Source of the DNA: an uncultured Pelagibacteraceae bacterium
Lineage (GTDB): Bacteria; Pseudomonadota; Alphaproteobacteria; Pelagibacterales; Pelagibacteraceae
Direction: 5' to 3'
Assembly: GCA_902613755.1 (NCBI GenBank)
Contig: CACMIH010000004.1
Coordinates: 62,001-126,000, forward strand
DNA: 64,000 nucleotides
This document shows positions 8,289-16,946 of this stretch, in pieces. The notes beneath the pieces are model-generated. The model saw only the letters and a list, made by a program, of their open reading frames with translations, was not told where the DNA came from and searched no databases. Position 1 is the first letter of the stretch; each line of letters opens with the position of its first letter. The position numbers were made by a program, and so were the translations under genes.

Positions 8289-9436
8289 AAATCAGCTCTT
8301 ATGGTAGAAAGAGCTATTATAATTAAAAAAATTAAACATATTAAATTCATAGTTTTCCAGCTAGTTAAGCTTAGAAACACACCAGCAGACAAACTCGCTG
8401 CTGCTTGTATAGAATAAACAATTAAATCATTATATCCTTGAGCTCTAAATTTCTCCTCTTCTCTGTAACACAATACAAGTAAGCTTGTTCCTGATATAAA
8501 TAAAAAATTCCACCCTAGCCCCAGAAAAATAAGAGCAATCATATAATTAATAAAATTCTGTTCAAACAAACTAGTAATTATTGTGACTAAAAACAATAAA
8601 ACTCCTGCATGCATGATTTTACTATGACCAAACCTTTTAATTAAATTTCCTGTAACTAGTGAAGGCAAAAACATAGCTGCTATATGAAGCTGAATAACAA
8701 ATCCAGTTTTGGACAAACTTATTTTTTCCATCAAGTGCATACTAATAGGTGTGGCTGTCATTAAAAAAGTCATTACAGCATAGGCAAAAGCTGAGGCTAT
8801 AAGTGCCTGTAGAAATCTTGGTTGTGACATAAGTTGTAAAAAACTTCTTCCAGTTTTATATTGATTACTAGATGTAGTTTTTGGTTCCTGATAAAAAAAT
8901 AAAAATATTGTTGATGAAATAGCTAATGTAGCAAGAGCAAAATAAGAACCTGCATACATATGATTTGAGATAAGTCCTTTAGAAATATTTGCAATGTTTG
9001 GACCAATAAATGCTGAACCTATTCCTGCTAGCAAAATTATAGAAATTGCTTTTGGTGCATAGTCCTTATCCACAACCTCGACTGCTGCAAAACGATATTG
9101 ATGACTAAAAGCTATTCCTCCACCAATTAAAAAACATCCTAAATTATATAAGACAAAGCTTTCTATTATTATAGAGTACGCAGTTAAAAGAGATGCCAGA
9201 CTTGTCCCTATTGATGCATAAATAAATCCTAATTTTCGTCCAATCAAACTCATTAACTTTGCAGCAAAAAAAGCGAATAACGCAATTCCAACAACTGACA
9301 AAGCCATTGGAAGAGTTGCTAAAGATTTTATTGGACTAAATTTCGAACCAATTATACCACTTAAAAAAACAGTAACTGGTGCAGCTGTAAAAGCAAAAAT
9401 CTGACTTAAAATAAGTAACGAAAGATTTTTATTCAT
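8267..9436 (-). CDS. Major facilitator superfamily transporter
   Basis: A 389-residue polytopic membrane protein with about a dozen hydrophobic segments. The cytoplasmic loop LMSLIGRKLGF after the second helix and NLIKRFGHSK in the second half match the MFS signature in both half-domains. The ATG overlaps the stop of the 23-residue micro-ORF (TAATG), so translation is coupled. It is the last gene of the long minus-strand run. The C-terminal KKNPSN codons are encoded by the terminator hairpin. It most likely moves a small organic metabolite; direction and substrate are unknown. Confidence 0.88.
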   Translation of the reverse strand: MNKNLSLLILSQIFAFTAAPVTVFLSGIIGSKFSPIKSLATLPMALSVVGIALFAFFAAKLMSLIGRKLGFIYASIGTSLASLLTAYSIIIESFVLYNLGCFLIGGGIAFSHQYRFAAVEVVDKDYAPKAISIILLAGIGSAFIGPNIANISKGLISNHMYAGSYFALATLAISSTIFLFFYQEPKTTSSNQYKTGRSFLQLMSQPRFLQALIASAFAYAVMTFLMTATPISMHLMEKISLSKTGFVIQLHIAAMFLPSLVTGNLIKRFGHSKIMHAGVLLFLVTIITSLFEQNFINYMIALIFLGLGWNFLFISGTSLLVLCYREEEKFRAQGYNDLIVYSIQAAASLSAGVFLSLTSWKTMNLICLIFLIIIALSTIRADLKKNPSN

Positions 9437-9507
9437 TAAAAGAATAAATACTTGTCAGCCATATATAAAGCCCAAGCAGCAGCAGCACCCAATATTATAT
9501 ATTTCAT
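9436..9507 (-). CDS. 23-residue predicted membrane micro-protein
   Basis: A short frame MKYIILGAAAAWALYMADKY plus LFF starts with ATG 5 bases after the livM stop and ends in TAA, which overlaps the MFS start (TAATG). It would be a single hydrophobic helix of about 16 residues with one aspartate and two lysines. The exact fit between two membrane-protein genes suggests it is translated. It could be a small transporter-associated peptide, or only a coupling device for re-initiation. I do not recognise a family. Confidence 0.45.
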   Translation of the reverse strand: MKYIILGAAAAWALYMADKYLFF

Positions 9508-9512
9508 TTGTT

Positions 9513-10883
9513 TTACTTTATTTCTATTTTTTCGGGAAGTACACCCTTAGGTCTAAACCTCATTATAAATAATAATCCTAATCCCATCATTAAAAATCTA
9601 AAATAAGGAACACTTTCAATTAGATGAGCTTTAAGCGCGTTTGTTGCAGGAATACCGACTGTGAAAAAGTTTATTAAAAATAAAGCTATTGGTGCTGACT
9701 CAATCCATAAAAACCAAACAACAAATCCTCCTAAAATTGCTCCAAAATTATTTCCACTTCCTCCAACAATTACCATCACCCAAATCAAAAACGTATATCT
9801 CATAGGTCTATAACTTCCCGGGGTAAATAAACCATCTTGTGTAACCAACATTGCACCAGCAATTCCAACTATAGCTGAACCTAAAATAAAAATTAATAAA
9901 TGTTGCTTAACAACATTTTTACCCATTGCATTTGCAGCTTCCTCATTATCTCTTATTGCTCTCATCATTCTTCCCCAGGGAGAATAAAGAGCTTTTTGAG
10001 TTAAAATTAAAAGAATAATTACTACTACTAAGAATAATCCTGAATAACACAGTTTTACAAATACTGAAGATCCTTCAATCACAAGTTGGTTTAAAGCAGC
10101 TTGTCTATCAGCTAAATTTTCAATTACACTTAATTTTCCTGAATTAAACTTTTCAACTAAGTTTATAAACCAATCAGTTGTTTGAAGATCTACTTCATAA
10201 GGTGCGGGTCTTTTTAATCCAATAACATTTTTGACCCCTCTGGTGAGCCAATCCTCATGTTTAATGATTGCAACAACAATTTCAGAAATAAGTAAAGTAG
10301 CAATAGCTAAATAATCTGCTCTAAGACCAAGCGCAACTTTTCCAACTATAAAAGCTAAACCCCCTGCAAAGAGAGCTCCAACTATCCAAGAAAATATAAT
10401 TGGTAATCCAAATCCTCCTAGGAAACCAGTTTTAGCTGGATCTACTGCCTCAATTGCTTCTATGCCTGGCTCTGCAGAAAATCTAATAAGTAAAATACCT
10501 GAGATTATTATAGCAGCTATGCTGTATGATCTGATTTTTGATTTTTCAAATCTTTTTAAAATAAACCTTATAACTAATACCATTACTACTATGAGCCATA
10601 ATGACATTAGAATATCAAAACCTCCTGCCCTCCAGGCTTCTTGAACAGGATCGACAGATATCAATACCGCAGCTAAACCACCTAAAGCTGTATAACCCAT
10701 AATTCCAAAATTAATTAAACCAGCGTACCCCCATTGAATATTAGCACCCATTGTCATGACCGCAGAAATCAAACAAAGATTAAATATTGATAAAGCGATA
10801 TTCCAAGACTGAAATATCCCAACCAATAGAATGAGCACCATCATGATGCTGTAAGCTGCAATAACATTTAGGTTTTTTCTCAC
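9513..10883 (-). CDS. livM: Branched-chain-type ABC transporter permease LivM (copy A)
   Basis: A 456-residue inner-membrane permease of the LivM class. The family's EAA-like loop is visible as SPWGRMMRAIRDNEEAANAMGKN, followed by WVMVIVGGSGNNFGAILGG near the C-terminus. It is longer than usual because of an insert of about 80 residues in the middle (around 205-290, including DWLTRGVKNVIGLKRPAPYE). The GTG start overlaps the livH stop (GTGA). With livH, livF and livG it makes a complete channel plus ATPase set, but there is no binding protein in the operon. Confidence 0.92.
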   Translation of the reverse strand: MRKNLNVIAAYSIMMVLILLVGIFQSWNIALSIFNLCLISAVMTMGANIQWGYAGLINFGIMGYTALGGLAAVLISVDPVQEAWRAGGFDILMSLWLIVVMVLVIRFILKRFEKSKIRSYSIAAIIISGILLIRFSAEPGIEAIEAVDPAKTGFLGGFGLPIIFSWIVGALFAGGLAFIVGKVALGLRADYLAIATLLISEIVVAIIKHEDWLTRGVKNVIGLKRPAPYEVDLQTTDWFINLVEKFNSGKLSVIENLADRQAALNQLVIEGSSVFVKLCYSGLFLVVVIILLILTQKALYSPWGRMMRAIRDNEEAANAMGKNVVKQHLLIFILGSAIVGIAGAMLVTQDGLFTPGSYRPMRYTFLIWVMVIVGGSGNNFGAILGGFVVWFLWIESAPIALFLINFFTVGIPATNALKAHLIESVPYFRFLMMGLGLLFIMRFRPKGVLPEKIEIK

Positions 10884-11890
10884 AATACTTTCCCCTTAAA
10901 TATTCCCGAAGGTCGATAAATTAAAACAATTACAAGAATAGAGAACGAGACTGCAAACTTATAATCAGTAGATAGTAACTGAACCAAACTATTTGGCTCC
11001 ATACTTTCTGGTAAAATATACATAAAGAATTTTTTATATGCGTAAGTGAGCAATATTTCAGAAAAAGCAATTACATATCCGCCTAAAAAAGCTCCAAATG
11101 GATTTCCAATTCCTCCAACAATTGCAGCAGCAAAAATAGGAAGCATATTGTTAAAATAAGTAAACGGTTTAAAACTTTTATCTAAACCATACAATGCTCC
11201 ACCAATAGTCGCTAAAATTCCAGCAATTATCCAAGTAACTAAAACTATTTTTTTTGGATCAATACCTGATAATAAAGCAAGATCTTCATTATCAGAATAA
11301 GCTTTCATACTTTTTCCAGTTTTGGTTCTATTTAAAAACCAAAATAATAAAGAAACTAAAACTATTGTTACAAAAATAGTTATTACTTGAGTTGATTTTA
11401 ATGCAAGACCTTCATTTAAACCCGTCATCTCTTTAAATTCACGGGCTTTAATAATAAATTTTTCTCCATCGAAAAATCTTCTATCAGCAGGTCCGATTAT
11501 TATTCTAACTACTGCTTGAGTTACAAACATTACACCTATACTTACCATTGCAAATTGAACTGGGGGGCTTTTCTGCTGTCTATAATATTTGAAGACAAAT
11601 TTATCTATTAAAAGCATGTAAAAAATCATAAAAATAATTCCAAATGGGATAGCTAACAGAGCGGTAGGTAAAACACCTAAAGAAACACCTAAAGATTGAA
11701 AATACCATGTAAATAAGATCGTAGCCATGGTTCCAAAAGACATCATGTCACCAGTTGCAAAATTAGCAAATCTTAAAATTCCATAGATTAGTGTTACAAA
11801 TATTGCACCCAGTGCTAACTGAGAACCATAAGTTAATGCAGGAATGAAAATATAATTTAATAAAAGAATTATTGCATTTACAAAATCCAT
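10880..11890 (-). CDS. livH: Branched-chain-type ABC transporter permease LivH (copy A)
   Basis: A 336-residue permease with the LivH hallmarks LALGAIFVTLIYGILRFANFATGDMMSFG near the N-terminus, KSMKAYSDNEDLALLSGID as the ATPase-contact loop, and IFAAAIVGGIGNPFGAFLGG. A good Shine-Dalgarno (GGAGGG) precedes the ATG just after the livF stop. It forms the second half of the membrane channel with the following livM. The substrate is probably an amino acid or amide-like compound. Confidence 0.92.
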   Translation of the reverse strand: MDFVNAIILLLNYIFIPALTYGSQLALGAIFVTLIYGILRFANFATGDMMSFGTMATILFTWYFQSLGVSLGVLPTALLAIPFGIIFMIFYMLLIDKFVFKYYRQQKSPPVQFAMVSIGVMFVTQAVVRIIIGPADRRFFDGEKFIIKAREFKEMTGLNEGLALKSTQVITIFVTIVLVSLLFWFLNRTKTGKSMKAYSDNEDLALLSGIDPKKIVLVTWIIAGILATIGGALYGLDKSFKPFTYFNNMLPIFAAAIVGGIGNPFGAFLGGYVIAFSEILLTYAYKKFFMYILPESMEPNSLVQLLSTDYKFAVSFSILVIVLIYRPSGIFKGKVL

Positions 11891-11891
11891 A

Positions 11892-12599
11892 TTACCCTCC
11901 TAAAAAAGAGCTTCTTACTCTTGGATCGTCTAATAATTCTTTTCCAGTTCCTGAATAACGATTTTCTCCAGTAACCAGAACGTAGCCCCTATCTGAAATG
12001 CTTAAGGCTTGTTTTGCATTTTGTTCTACCATTAAGATAGCAACGTTTGTTCTTTTTACTTTTACAATATGATCAAATAATTCGTCCATCACAATTGGCG
12101 ATACACCAGCAGTTGGCTCGTCTAACATTAAAACTGTGGGCTTAATCATTAAAGCTCTACCTAGAGCTACCTGTTGTCTTTGACCTCCAGAAAGTTCACC
12201 GACCATCTGATTTCTTTTCTCTCTTAAAATCGGAAACAATTCGTAAATTTCCTCAATTATATTTTTGATTTCATCCTCAACAAGAAATGCACCCATTTCT
12301 AAATTTTCTTCAACAGTCATTCCTGCAAAAACATTTTTAGTCTGTGGGACAAAAGAAATACCTTGTTTAACTCTATCTTGAGGAGATAATTTTGAGATAT
12401 CATTACCATCAATCTTTACTGATCCAGATTTTAAATTGAGCAAGCCCAACATTGCTTTCATAGCAGTTGATTTACCAGCACCATTAGGACCTAGAATAGA
12501 AACTATTTCACCTTTATTAACATTTACTGAACAAGAACTAATAATGTCAGGACCATTACCATAACCACCTGTCATTTCTATTCCTTCAAAATATGCCAT
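11892..12599 (-). CDS. livF: ABC transporter ATP-binding protein LivF (copy A)
   Basis: A 235-residue ATPase subunit. Walker A GPNGAGKST (about 37-45), the signature LSGGQRQ, Walker B VLMLDEPTAG and the switch histidine region MVEQNAKQAL are all present. In this family the H-loop position in LivF reads VEQN, as here. The start overlaps the stop of livG (TAATG). It pairs with the livG product to drive the LivHM channel. Confidence 0.95.
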   Translation of the reverse strand: MAYFEGIEMTGGYGNGPDIISSCSVNVNKGEIVSILGPNGAGKSTAMKAMLGLLNLKSGSVKIDGNDISKLSPQDRVKQGISFVPQTKNVFAGMTVEENLEMGAFLVEDEIKNIIEEIYELFPILREKRNQMVGELSGGQRQQVALGRALMIKPTVLMLDEPTAGVSPIVMDELFDHIVKVKRTNVAILMVEQNAKQALSISDRGYVLVTGENRYSGTGKELLDDPRVRSSFLGG

Positions 12600-13387
12600 T
12601 AGTTTGTATCCTTTAATTTTGACCCTCTGCCAAGATAACTCTCGATAACTTTTTCATCTTTTTTTGCCTCTTCAACACTTCCTTCAAATAAAACTGATCC
12701 TTCGGCCATAACAATCACTGGATCACACAACCTTCCAATAAAATCCATATCATGTTCAATCATACAAAAGGTATAACCCTTTTCTTTATTAAGTTTTTCT
12801 ATTGCAGTTCCAAGATCTTTTAATAAAGTTCTATTAACTCCAGCTCCTACTTCATCTAATAGTACTAATTTTGCATCAACCATCATGGTTCTTCCAAGTT
12901 CTAATAATTTTTTTTGCCCTCCTGAAAGATTTCCAGCAAGCTCGTTAGATAGATGTCCTAGATTTAAAAACTCAACAACTTCTTTTGCTTTTTCTTTAAC
13001 CACGGCTTCTTCTTGTGCAACTAAACCTGGTTTAAATAATGCAGTCATTATTTTTTCACCAGATTGATTTCCAGGAACCATCATTAAATTTTCTAAAACA
13101 GATAAATTTGAAAACTCGTGTGCAATTTGAAATGTTCTTAACAACCCTTTAGAAAATAACTCATATGATGGAACATCTGTAATGTTTTCATCATCGAAAA
13201 CAACATTACCACCAGAGGATTTTAAGTTTCCAGCAATTAAATTAAATAAAGTTGTTTTACCAGATCCATTTGGTCCGATGATACCTGTGATAGTTCCTCT
13301 TTTAATTTTTATTGAACAATCTGAAACTGCAGCTAATCCACCAAAATATTTACTTAAATTATTAATCTCTAAAATATTTTCAGACAT
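12599..13387 (-). CDS. livG: ABC transporter ATP-binding protein LivG (copy A)
   Basis: A 262-residue ATPase subunit with Walker A GPNGSGKTT, signature LSGGQKK, Walker B LVLLDEVGAGV and H-loop CMIEHDMDFI. The DEVGAG after Walker B departs from the common DEPxAG but keeps the catalytic glutamate. It begins the importer half of this sub-operon, 5 bases after the ProC-like gene, so uptake and that reductase are likely co-expressed. Confidence 0.95.
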   Translation of the reverse strand: MSENILEINNLSKYFGGLAAVSDCSIKIKRGTITGIIGPNGSGKTTLFNLIAGNLKSSGGNVVFDDENITDVPSYELFSKGLLRTFQIAHEFSNLSVLENLMMVPGNQSGEKIMTALFKPGLVAQEEAVVKEKAKEVVEFLNLGHLSNELAGNLSGGQKKLLELGRTMMVDAKLVLLDEVGAGVNRTLLKDLGTAIEKLNKEKGYTFCMIEHDMDFIGRLCDPVIVMAEGSVLFEGSVEEAKKDEKVIESYLGRGSKLKDTN

Positions 13388-13392
13388 TTGAT

Positions 13393-14160
13393 TTATTTGT
13401 TTAGTCTTCTGTGAATACTATTTAAAGTTTTTTCTAGAGATTTATAAAAACCTACTTTAGTTAATTCTTTCACACCTTGTTCATTTAATCCTTTTGGCGT
13501 TTGAGACTCTTTTACTAAATTCTTTAAATTTTCTTTTGAATTCACTACAGCATCTTCAGATAAAGCTAAAAATAAAGAAGTAATATATTTTTGAGCATTA
13601 TTTCTTTTTACCCCTCTTTTTACCAACCAATCAGTCATTACTCTCAACATCTCATAAAAAGGCGCCATCATGCCAGAGGTTGACCAAAAATTTATAGACA
13701 ATTTTTCATTTTTAATTTCTACAGTTGTGCCCAAGTTATTGAAAAACGCTTTAACTTTTGAATTGGGAGGGCAAATAGGTACTGGACCTTTCTTTAATGA
13801 AATTGGAGGTAAAGGTATTGCTCTTATAATTTTTGCTTTTACTTTAATTGCTTTTTTTAATTGAGATAAAGTAATCGTCGAAATAAAACTTACAACTGTT
13901 TGGGTCGATTTAAATTTTAAATCTTTAATAATTTTTTCGCCAACAGTAGGTGTAACAGATAAAAACACCCAATTAGATTGATCTACAATTTGTTTATTAT
14001 TCTCAGCGATTACTATTTTTTTAAACTTTCTTTTTAGCCCACGAGCTATTTTTTTATTTCTTGGAGAAATTATAATTTTCTTATATGAAATTTTTGATTT
14101 ACATATTCCAGTAATCACTGAAGCTGCAATTTTTCCAGTACCAATAAAACCTAAATTCAT
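13393..14160 (-). CDS. ProC-like NAD(P)-dependent reductase
   Basis: A 255-residue protein that starts with the Rossmann motif MNLGFIGTGKIAASVITGI, as in pyrroline-5-carboxylate reductase and other imine reductases. The C-terminal helical dimerisation region (about 160-250) contains the FWSTSGMMAPFYEML segment. True ProC usually has a RAMPNTPALV segment; here the equivalent is IRAIPLPPISLKKGPVPICPP, marking a divergent subgroup. Its position between the GlaH gene and livG suggests it reduces a cyclic imine or related intermediate from the imported amino acid and not that it serves general proline synthesis. That role is inference. Confidence 0.8.
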   Translation of the reverse strand: MNLGFIGTGKIAASVITGICKSKISYKKIIISPRNKKIARGLKRKFKKIVIAENNKQIVDQSNWVFLSVTPTVGEKIIKDLKFKSTQTVVSFISTITLSQLKKAIKVKAKIIRAIPLPPISLKKGPVPICPPNSKVKAFFNNLGTTVEIKNEKLSINFWSTSGMMAPFYEMLRVMTDWLVKRGVKRNNAQKYITSLFLALSEDAVVNSKENLKNLVKESQTPKGLNEQGVKELTKVGFYKSLEKTLNSIHRRLNK

Positions 14161-14192
14161 AATTTTGGATACTTTATATTGATTATATTGAA

Positions 14193-15104
14193 TTAATTAA
14201 CAAAAAAAGAACCTCTAATTCTTAGTAATTCTCTGCTTAATTCCTTGTTTTCTTTGAAAGGTTTTCTTCCATGAAGCCAGAAATAATTATTTGCAATCAC
14301 AGAGAATCCGACAGGTAATTTTGTAATTATCTTATTTTTACTTTCCTCTAATCCATCAGACAATCTTTGTAAAAAATTTCCTTGATCCATATTTTGAGGT
14401 TCTGGAAATTGATCTATATAAGATATTGTTAGTCTTCCCTCTTTATCAGTCGAAAAGATTGGGTGCTCTACCTTGTAATCAATATTTTTACTTTTTGGTG
14501 ACCCCCAAACAAAATTTTGTCTCCCAACTGGATCATTGTATAAATCATCACAATGTTCCCAGTCATCAAGGTGTAACATAACTGTTTCACCACCTTCAAC
14601 ATTTTGCTCATCAATTTTTGTCATAATTAACCAATCGGTTACATCTTTCACATATGTCCCATCTGTATGAAGATCCATATTCCTATAAGCCTTTCTTAGG
14701 TAAGAGTCGCTAGTATCTTCGTGTTTAACATGAAAACGAGCATAATATTTTCCTGCCATGGCATCATGATTGGGTACGCCAATTAAATGAGCTATTGCAG
14801 TTGATAACTTAACTAAAAATGTATCATTAATTTTTGCAGTTATATTTTTTGGTCCAATAATAAAGCAACCTGTAGATCTATCTCTAATAATTGAGTTCAT
14901 TAATTCGCTTAATTTATTATTTGTTAAATCATCTAAACTTTTAGCTAGAGTAAATCTTGTAAATGGTTTTAGCTCTAATGCTGTTAAATCAAATTTATTA
15001 AAAGGGAAAATTAATTTATCTATTATATCATTTTCTAAACTAAGTTTTATAATCCTATTTGATTTATCGTGTTTTTGAATGTCTATGCCGGTAATTTTTT
15101 GCAT
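14193..15104 (-). CDS. glaH: CsiD/GlaH-type glutarate 2-hydroxylase
   Basis: A 303-residue Fe(II)/2OG dioxygenase closely resembling E. coli CsiD (GlaH), which converts glutarate to L-2-hydroxyglutarate in lysine and 5-aminovalerate breakdown. Diagnostic stretches are the H-x-D motif in MDLHTDGTYVKDVTDWL, then KIDEQNVEGGETVMLHLDDWE, the RYID-like SYIDQFPEPQN, and the C-terminal FWLHGRKPF histidine with RELLRIRGSF. The usual partner LhgO (L-2-hydroxyglutarate oxidase) is not adjacent. It sits in the same strand run as two amino-acid importers, AzlCD and a ProC-like enzyme, supporting a role in catabolism of a C5 amino acid or acid. Start at ATG 15104; no clear Shine-Dalgarno. Confidence 0.88.
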   Translation of the reverse strand: MQKITGIDIQKHDKSNRIIKLSLENDIIDKLIFPFNKFDLTALELKPFTRFTLAKSLDDLTNNKLSELMNSIIRDRSTGCFIIGPKNITAKINDTFLVKLSTAIAHLIGVPNHDAMAGKYYARFHVKHEDTSDSYLRKAYRNMDLHTDGTYVKDVTDWLIMTKIDEQNVEGGETVMLHLDDWEHCDDLYNDPVGRQNFVWGSPKSKNIDYKVEHPIFSTDKEGRLTISYIDQFPEPQNMDQGNFLQRLSDGLEESKNKIITKLPVGFSVIANNYFWLHGRKPFKENKELSRELLRIRGSFFVN

Positions 15105-15143
15105 TCTAAATTTTATTTTACCTTATTTTATAAATCAATTTAA

Positions 15144-15467
15144 TCAGATATAATTGTTAATTATTGCCATACAAATAGCTGAGAAAATTGTTGGATAAAC
15201 AAAGTTTTTCTTAGAAATAAAAAAAACAAACAAGGACAAAAACACAACAATTGACCTACTGTAATAACTAGCATCTACCAAAACACCAGCAGGAAAAATT
15301 ATAGTTCTAGCTATAAGTGCTGCTAAAGTTGCATAGGCTAAACAATTAAACCACTTAAAAAGCTTAGAAGTTTCTTTTATACCCTCAGATGTTAGAGCGC
15401 CCAAAAATCTAGACAAAAATGTTGCTAAAGACGTAACAAGAATTGCGTAAACAATATTAGCTGACAC
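15144..15467 (-). CDS. azlD: AzlD-family branched-chain amino acid transport subunit
   Basis: A 107-residue protein with four hydrophobic segments and the AzlD pattern, including the N-terminal LATFLSRFLGALT, the ATLAALIAR segment and ASYYSRSIVVFLSLFVFF. AzlD is the small partner of AzlC; together they export branched-chain and other amino acids. It starts with GTG, preceded by GGAGAG, and overlaps azlC by 11 bases. Export beside two importers may relieve an amino-acid imbalance. Confidence 0.85.
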   Translation of the reverse strand: MSANIVYAILVTSLATFLSRFLGALTSEGIKETSKLFKWFNCLAYATLAALIARTIIFPAGVLVDASYYSRSIVVFLSLFVFFISKKNFVYPTIFSAICMAIINNYI

Positions 15468-16161
15468 TGTGCTCTCCTACTAGATAAGCTAAGGTTCCAC
15501 CAATTATACCTGCTATCAAAATTGACCACTCAGGTGAAAATAAATAAATAATTGGTCCCAATATTGTTCCAAGCAAAACAGACAGCGTAACTGGAATAGT
15601 TTTAGACGCACCAATCATCATACATAGAAAATAAACTGGATTAAGAATTGCTAAACCCAACATCATATCTTTATTCAAATACTCAGAGAAAGAGAAACCT
15701 AAAAATGTTCCAATTACTGATACACTTACTGTTGCGCTTCCAATACCAATCCAATAATCAATTCTATGTTTCTTTGGAATGTTTTTATAATTGCTTTTCA
15801 TTATTAACCATGCGGAAATAGCAATGAAATGACATGAAAAATAATACTTCCACTTAGGTTGACTTCTATGCATCATTAACGGAAATAAAGATACAGCCAT
15901 AGGATAAAGTCTTGCATTAACAATCCATACCGCCAAAAAAATATTTAACAAAGATGCTCCAATTAACATGGACTCAGCCATTACTAGTGAGCCTGGTAAA
16001 GCATAAGTTAAAACAGTTGAAAAAATACTTTCCTGAATATTAAAACCTAAATTTTTAAATAGAGCTCCAATAGCTATAAAGCAACAAGTAAGAGCAATAG
16101 CTGGACTATCATGAGTAAATATAGATCTATATCCTTTAAAGAAAAAATTTTTTTTAATCAT
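15457..16161 (-). CDS. azlC: AzlC-family amino acid exporter
   Basis: A 234-residue inner-membrane protein of the AzlC family. It opens with a KGYRSIFTHDSPAIALTCC segment and has the ESMLIGASLLNIFLAVWIVNARLYPMAVSLFPLM motif that marks the family. It is co-encoded with AzlD immediately downstream, and its ATG overlaps the livF stop (TAATG). Members export branched-chain amino acids such as leucine, isoleucine and valine or analogues. Confidence 0.88.
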   Translation of the reverse strand: MIKKNFFFKGYRSIFTHDSPAIALTCCFIAIGALFKNLGFNIQESIFSTVLTYALPGSLVMAESMLIGASLLNIFLAVWIVNARLYPMAVSLFPLMMHRSQPKWKYYFSCHFIAISAWLIMKSNYKNIPKKHRIDYWIGIGSATVSVSVIGTFLGFSFSEYLNKDMMLGLAILNPVYFLCMMIGASKTIPVTLSVLLGTILGPIIYLFSPEWSILIAGIIGGTLAYLVGEHSVS

Positions 16162-16946
16162 TATCCACCTAGGAACAATCTACCAACATCAGGATTTTGA
16201 AGTAAATCATCTCCTTTACCTGCAATGGCAGTTTGCCCAGATACCAAAACGTATCCAATATCTGCAAACTCTAATCCCTTTTTGGCATTTTGCTCAACTA
16301 GAATGATTGTTTTTTTTTCATTTTGCTGAAGATCTCTTAATATTTCAAAAACCATTTCAATATATCTGGGTTCAAGTCCAATTGATGGTTCATCTACTAA
16401 AAGTACTGAAGGTTTCATAACTAACGCTCTTGATATTTCTAGTAATCTTCTCTCACCTCCAGACAAAACTTTTGCAGGTTGGTTTCTTCTATTTCTTAAC
16501 CTTTCATACTTTTCAAAAATTCTTTCAGCCTCTTCAAATGATTCATCTGTTTTTTCTTTTATGTATCCTCCCATTAATAAGTTTTCTTCTACTGTCATAT
16601 CTGGAAATACAGAATTATCCTGTAATATATAAGCTATACCAACTGACTTTAACTTTTCTGCTGGGGTAAGATTAGTAATTTCTTTTCCTTCAAGTTCAAT
16701 TTGGCCTGAAAAAATATTTGTAAAGCCATATATTGAGTGAAGAATTGTTGATTTGCCTGCACCATTAGGACCAATTAAACATAAAGACTGAGCTTTGTTT
16801 ACGAATAAATCAAAGTTATGTAAAATTTCCATTTTTCCATAACCTGCGTTTAAATTTTTAATAGTTAAATGAACTTCGTTAGGAGATAATTTTTTTAAAT
16901 CATCTGGTGTTGGAGATTTTCCTAATACCTCATATTGATTAGCCAT
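16161..16946 (-). CDS. livF: ABC transporter ATP-binding protein LivF (copy B)
   Basis: A 261-residue ATPase subunit, longer than copy A by an N-terminal extension of about 27 residues (MANQYEVLGKSPTPDDLKKL). Walker A is GPNGAGKST, the signature LSGGERR, Walker B LLVDEPSIG and the switch region VEQNAKKGL. It overlaps livG copy B (TAATG) upstream and azlC downstream. It belongs to the complete importer fed by the binding protein at 20800-22038. Confidence 0.95.
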   Translation of the reverse strand: MANQYEVLGKSPTPDDLKKLSPNEVHLTIKNLNAGYGKMEILHNFDLFVNKAQSLCLIGPNGAGKSTILHSIYGFTNIFSGQIELEGKEITNLTPAEKLKSVGIAYILQDNSVFPDMTVEENLLMGGYIKEKTDESFEEAERIFEKYERLRNRRNQPAKVLSGGERRLLEISRALVMKPSVLLVDEPSIGLEPRYIEMVFEILRDLQQNEKKTIILVEQNAKKGLEFADIGYVLVSGQTAIAGKGDDLLQNPDVGRLFLGG

